Shown here: positions 61,883-64,000 of the stretch, piece by piece
How the letters are laid out: each line of letters starts with the position of its first letter
How positions within the stretch are numbered: position 1 is the first letter of the stretch
From: Erysipelotrichaceae bacterium
GTDB taxonomy: Bacteria; Bacillota_I; Bacilli_A; Erysipelotrichales; Erysipelotrichaceae
Length of the DNA stretch: 64,000 nt
Reading direction: 5' to 3'
Assembly: GCA_017432005.1 (NCBI GenBank)
Contig: JAFRKA010000006.1
Location: 1 to 64,000 of the forward strand
Position numbers and translations under genes: made by a program
Notes under the pieces: generated by a model
Database searches by the model: none
What the model was told of the DNA's origin: nothing
The model's input: the letters and a program-made list of their open reading frames with translations, nothing else

Positions 61883-62634
61883 TGAACTATCAGGATAAGA
61901 ACATGGAAACGATCAACGCCTGGATCAAAGAAGGCTGGGAATGGGGAAAGCCCATCGATCATGAGACATATGTTAAGGCTGTTAAAGGTGAATGGAACGT
62001 CAAACTGACACCGTGCAGGTATGTTCCTCACAGCTGGTTCGGCGATCTTGAAGGAAAGAAAGTCCTGGGCCTTGCCAGCGGAGGTGCACAGCAGATGCCG
62101 ATCTTCTGCGCATTGAAAGGCGATTGTACAGTCCTGGATTATTCCGATCTGCAGCTGGAATCCGAAAGAAAGATGGCTGAACAGGAAGGCTATGATATAA
62201 AGATCGTCAAAGCTGATATGAGTAAAACACTTCCGTTTGCGGATGAAAGCTTTGATCTGATCTTTCATCCTGTCAGCAACTGTTATATCGAAGAAGTAAA
62301 GCCTCTATGGAAAGAATGTTTCAGGATCCTGAAACATGGCGGTGTACTGCTGGCCGGTTTTGATAACGGGATCAATTATCTGTTTGATGACGAAAAAGAG
62401 ATGACAGTCGTCAATTCAATGCCTTTCAATCCTTTAAAGAACGAGGAACAGATGAAACAGCTGGAAAGGGATGATTCCGGTGTTCAGTTCTCTCATTCAC
62501 TGGAAGAACAGATCGGCGGTCAGCTGGAAGCCGGATTCGTCATAAAGGAACTCTACGAGGATTATAACGGTACAGGACATCTCAACGATCTGCATATACC
62601 GACTTACATGGCGACAAGAAGTATTAAAGGGTAG
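61879..62634 (+). CDS. Class I SAM-dependent methyltransferase
   Basis: A 251-residue methyltransferase with motif I VLGLASGGAQQMP, motif II VLDYSD, and post-motifs VKADMSKTLPFADESFDLIF and LKHGGVLLAGFD. The motif I Gly pattern is SGG rather than GxGxG. The N-terminal WIKEGWEWGKPI is common in a subfamily of unknown substrate. Start overlaps the MazG-like gene. Confidence 0.82.
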   Translation: MMNYQDKNMETINAWIKEGWEWGKPIDHETYVKAVKGEWNVKLTPCRYVPHSWFGDLEGKKVLGLASGGAQQMPIFCALKGDCTVLDYSDLQLESERKMAEQEGYDIKIVKADMSKTLPFADESFDLIFHPVSNCYIEEVKPLWKECFRILKHGGVLLAGFDNGINYLFDDEKEMTVVNSMPFNPLKNEEQMKQLERDDSGVQFSHSLEEQIGGQLEAGFVIKELYEDYNGTGHLNDLHIPTYMATRSIKG

Positions 62635-62681
62635 TTAAGACAGACACTGATCTTAACTGTGATAAAATAATAAACAGCGAT

Positions 62682-64000
62682 ATGACAATCAATCGTGATA
62701 ATAAAGTCAGAAAACCAATCAGAAAGACCGTGCTGATAGCCGGCCTGATCTTTTTTCTACTTCTGAGTACTGTCCTGCAGATAATGTCATATCTGTTCGT
62801 ATCATCATCACTTACGGAGAATTACAACGCCAGAATGAATGACATTCTGACATATATAGAAAATAATACCGATACCGATGATCTGAAAGAATGCATCAGG
62901 ACCGGGACGACATCAGAGAAGTATGACCAGCTGCAACACATGCTAAACAGGATGGTCGATGATTTTGAACTGGCTTATCTGTATATCGCCATTCCGGAAG
63001 AAGACGTCATGGTCAATGTCTGTTCAGCGACCAGTGAAGCAGAAAGAGCAGCAGGTGAGACCGATCTGCCTATCTTATTCGAAACCGACGCCTACAGCAA
63101 GGAAGAACTGGAACTATTCAGATCGCTGGCTGAACTCGATAAAGTCTCCTATGTGGAAGAGAGTTCGGATTACGGTACTTTCTATACGGCCTGCAAGCCG
63201 TTATATGATTCAAAGGGCGAGAAGATCTGCCTGGCCTGCGTCGATCTTTCGGTCGATGATATGCACGCAACGATCAGAAGGTTCATGTATCTGTCTTTAC
63301 TGGTAATAAGTCTGGTAGGTGGACTCTGTACACTGATCGCTCTGACCTGGATCAGAAAAAATATAACCAGCCGGTGCTGGCCCTGGAAAAAAGTTCCCGC
63401 GACCTGATCGACAAAGTCAAAAATACCGAAGATCTTAAGACAGTTGATTTTGAGATCGACCGTTTTGATACGGGCAACGAGATCGAATCACTGGCAAATA
63501 CGATCAGAGAGATGACGATCGATATGAAGCAGTATTCTGAGGATATGCTCAAAGCTCAGGAGAAGATCCAGAAGGCAGAAAAAGAAGCCAAGGATGCCGC
63601 CAAGATCGCTGAACTGCAGAATTCTCTGTCTTCTTTGCTCATAAACATGCCTGGTCTGTCTTTCTCCAAGGATGCAAAGACAGGCGAGTATCTGGCCTGC
63701 AATCAGGCTTTTGCGGAATACGCCCATAAGAACAATCCGGAAGAAGTCGCAGGTCTTACTGACTATGATATTTTCGATCCAGTCACGGCTCAACACTTCG
63801 TTGAAGACGACAGGATCGCTCTGTCCATGGATGAACCATATGTCTTCTTCGAAGATGTCTTTGATGCCGCCGGCAATCCGAAACAGTTCCAGACCACCAA
63901 ACAGAAATACATCGATTCACTCGGACGTCTGTGTACACTGGGTCTGTGCGTCGATGTCACCGAGATGGAAGAGATCAAGCGTGAGAATATCGAGACCAGA
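62682..64000 (+). pseudogene. Frameshifted membrane sensor (dCache-like / HAMP / PAS), cut by window end
   Basis: The first frame (62682-63407) encodes an N-terminal span (about 16-36), an extracytoplasmic sensor of about 170 residues and a second span ending LIALTWIRKN, then runs to a premature TGA. After a six-A run at 63356-63361 the next frame is open to the window end and continues logically: KKYNQPVLALEKSSRDLIDK (HAMP-like), a coiled coil and a PAS domain (NMPGLSFSKDAKTGEYLACN). One added A, or a -1 slip, restores a single protein. A signalling output domain probably lies beyond the window. It may be a real frameshift or an assembly error. Confidence 0.7.

Noticed and set aside
63488..63978. 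Minus-strand frames at the right end
   Set aside because: The plus strand encodes a clear HAMP/PAS continuation; the minus frames lack ribosome sites.

Overview
The window reads as chromosomal DNA of a low- to mid-GC Bacillota (Firmicutes) bacterium, most likely of the class Erysipelotrichia. The phylum call rests on classic Bacillota gene orders: cdaA-cdaR-glmM; rpsF-ssb-rpsR-yybS-gdpP-rplI-dnaB; tdk-prfA-prmC; tilS-hpt-ftsH-hslO-dusB; and an HPr with both His15 and Ser46 behind a cre-like site. The class is an inference from a membrane-anchored MurF and the general style of the proteins; no rRNA is present.

Positions 1-6831 are accessory DNA. They hold two small proteins with double-glycine leaders, a graveyard with the 3' ends of a lost integrase and a lost GH42 beta-galactosidase, two tandem TIR / membrane-span / leucine-rich-repeat proteins, a broken minus-strand gene, a small ORF overlapping a GNAT acetyltransferase (toxin-antitoxin-like), a small exported protein, and an intact tyrosine recombinase that stops next to a three-tRNA cluster (Asp, Gly, Ser). 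This looks like the right end of a tRNA-associated island whose left end lies outside the window.

Positions 7200-24140 carry dut, tRNA-Arg, the c-di-AMP/peptidoglycan operon cdaA-cdaR-glmM, a two-component system, an alpha/beta hydrolase and a cell-wall run: membrane MurF, Ddl, a 27-residue membrane peptide, a VanY-like lipoprotein, a class B-like sortase and a large secreted glucosaminidase. RluB and the ribosome-rescue factor RqcH follow, converging. Positions 24165-33056 are the replication/translation block, including the c-di-AMP phosphodiesterase GdpP, followed by an M23/LysM/G5 protein, an HtrA-like protease and RlmH. Positions 33067-42185 hold ptsH, a phosphohexomutase, TrmR, two unrecognised acidic proteins, murA, rpmE, tdk, prfA and prmC. 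Positions 42326-53799 hold housekeeping genes (ychF, tilS, hpt, ftsH, hslO, dusB, ung, folC, uridine phosphorylase).

Positions 53846-57575 are a minus-strand one-carbon cluster: an ECF S component, then fhs-fchA-folD. After a degenerate Fic/Doc-like protein and an ATP-grasp protein, positions 59354-61534 carry a coiled-coil protein, signal peptidase I and a class C sortase homologue that has lost all three catalytic residues. The window ends inside a frameshifted membrane sensor.

Two general features recur. First, many genes have a TATAAT-like hexamer ending exactly six bases before the start codon and no Shine-Dalgarno sequence, as expected for leaderless mRNAs. Second, terminator hairpins often run straight into the next gene's -10 element.
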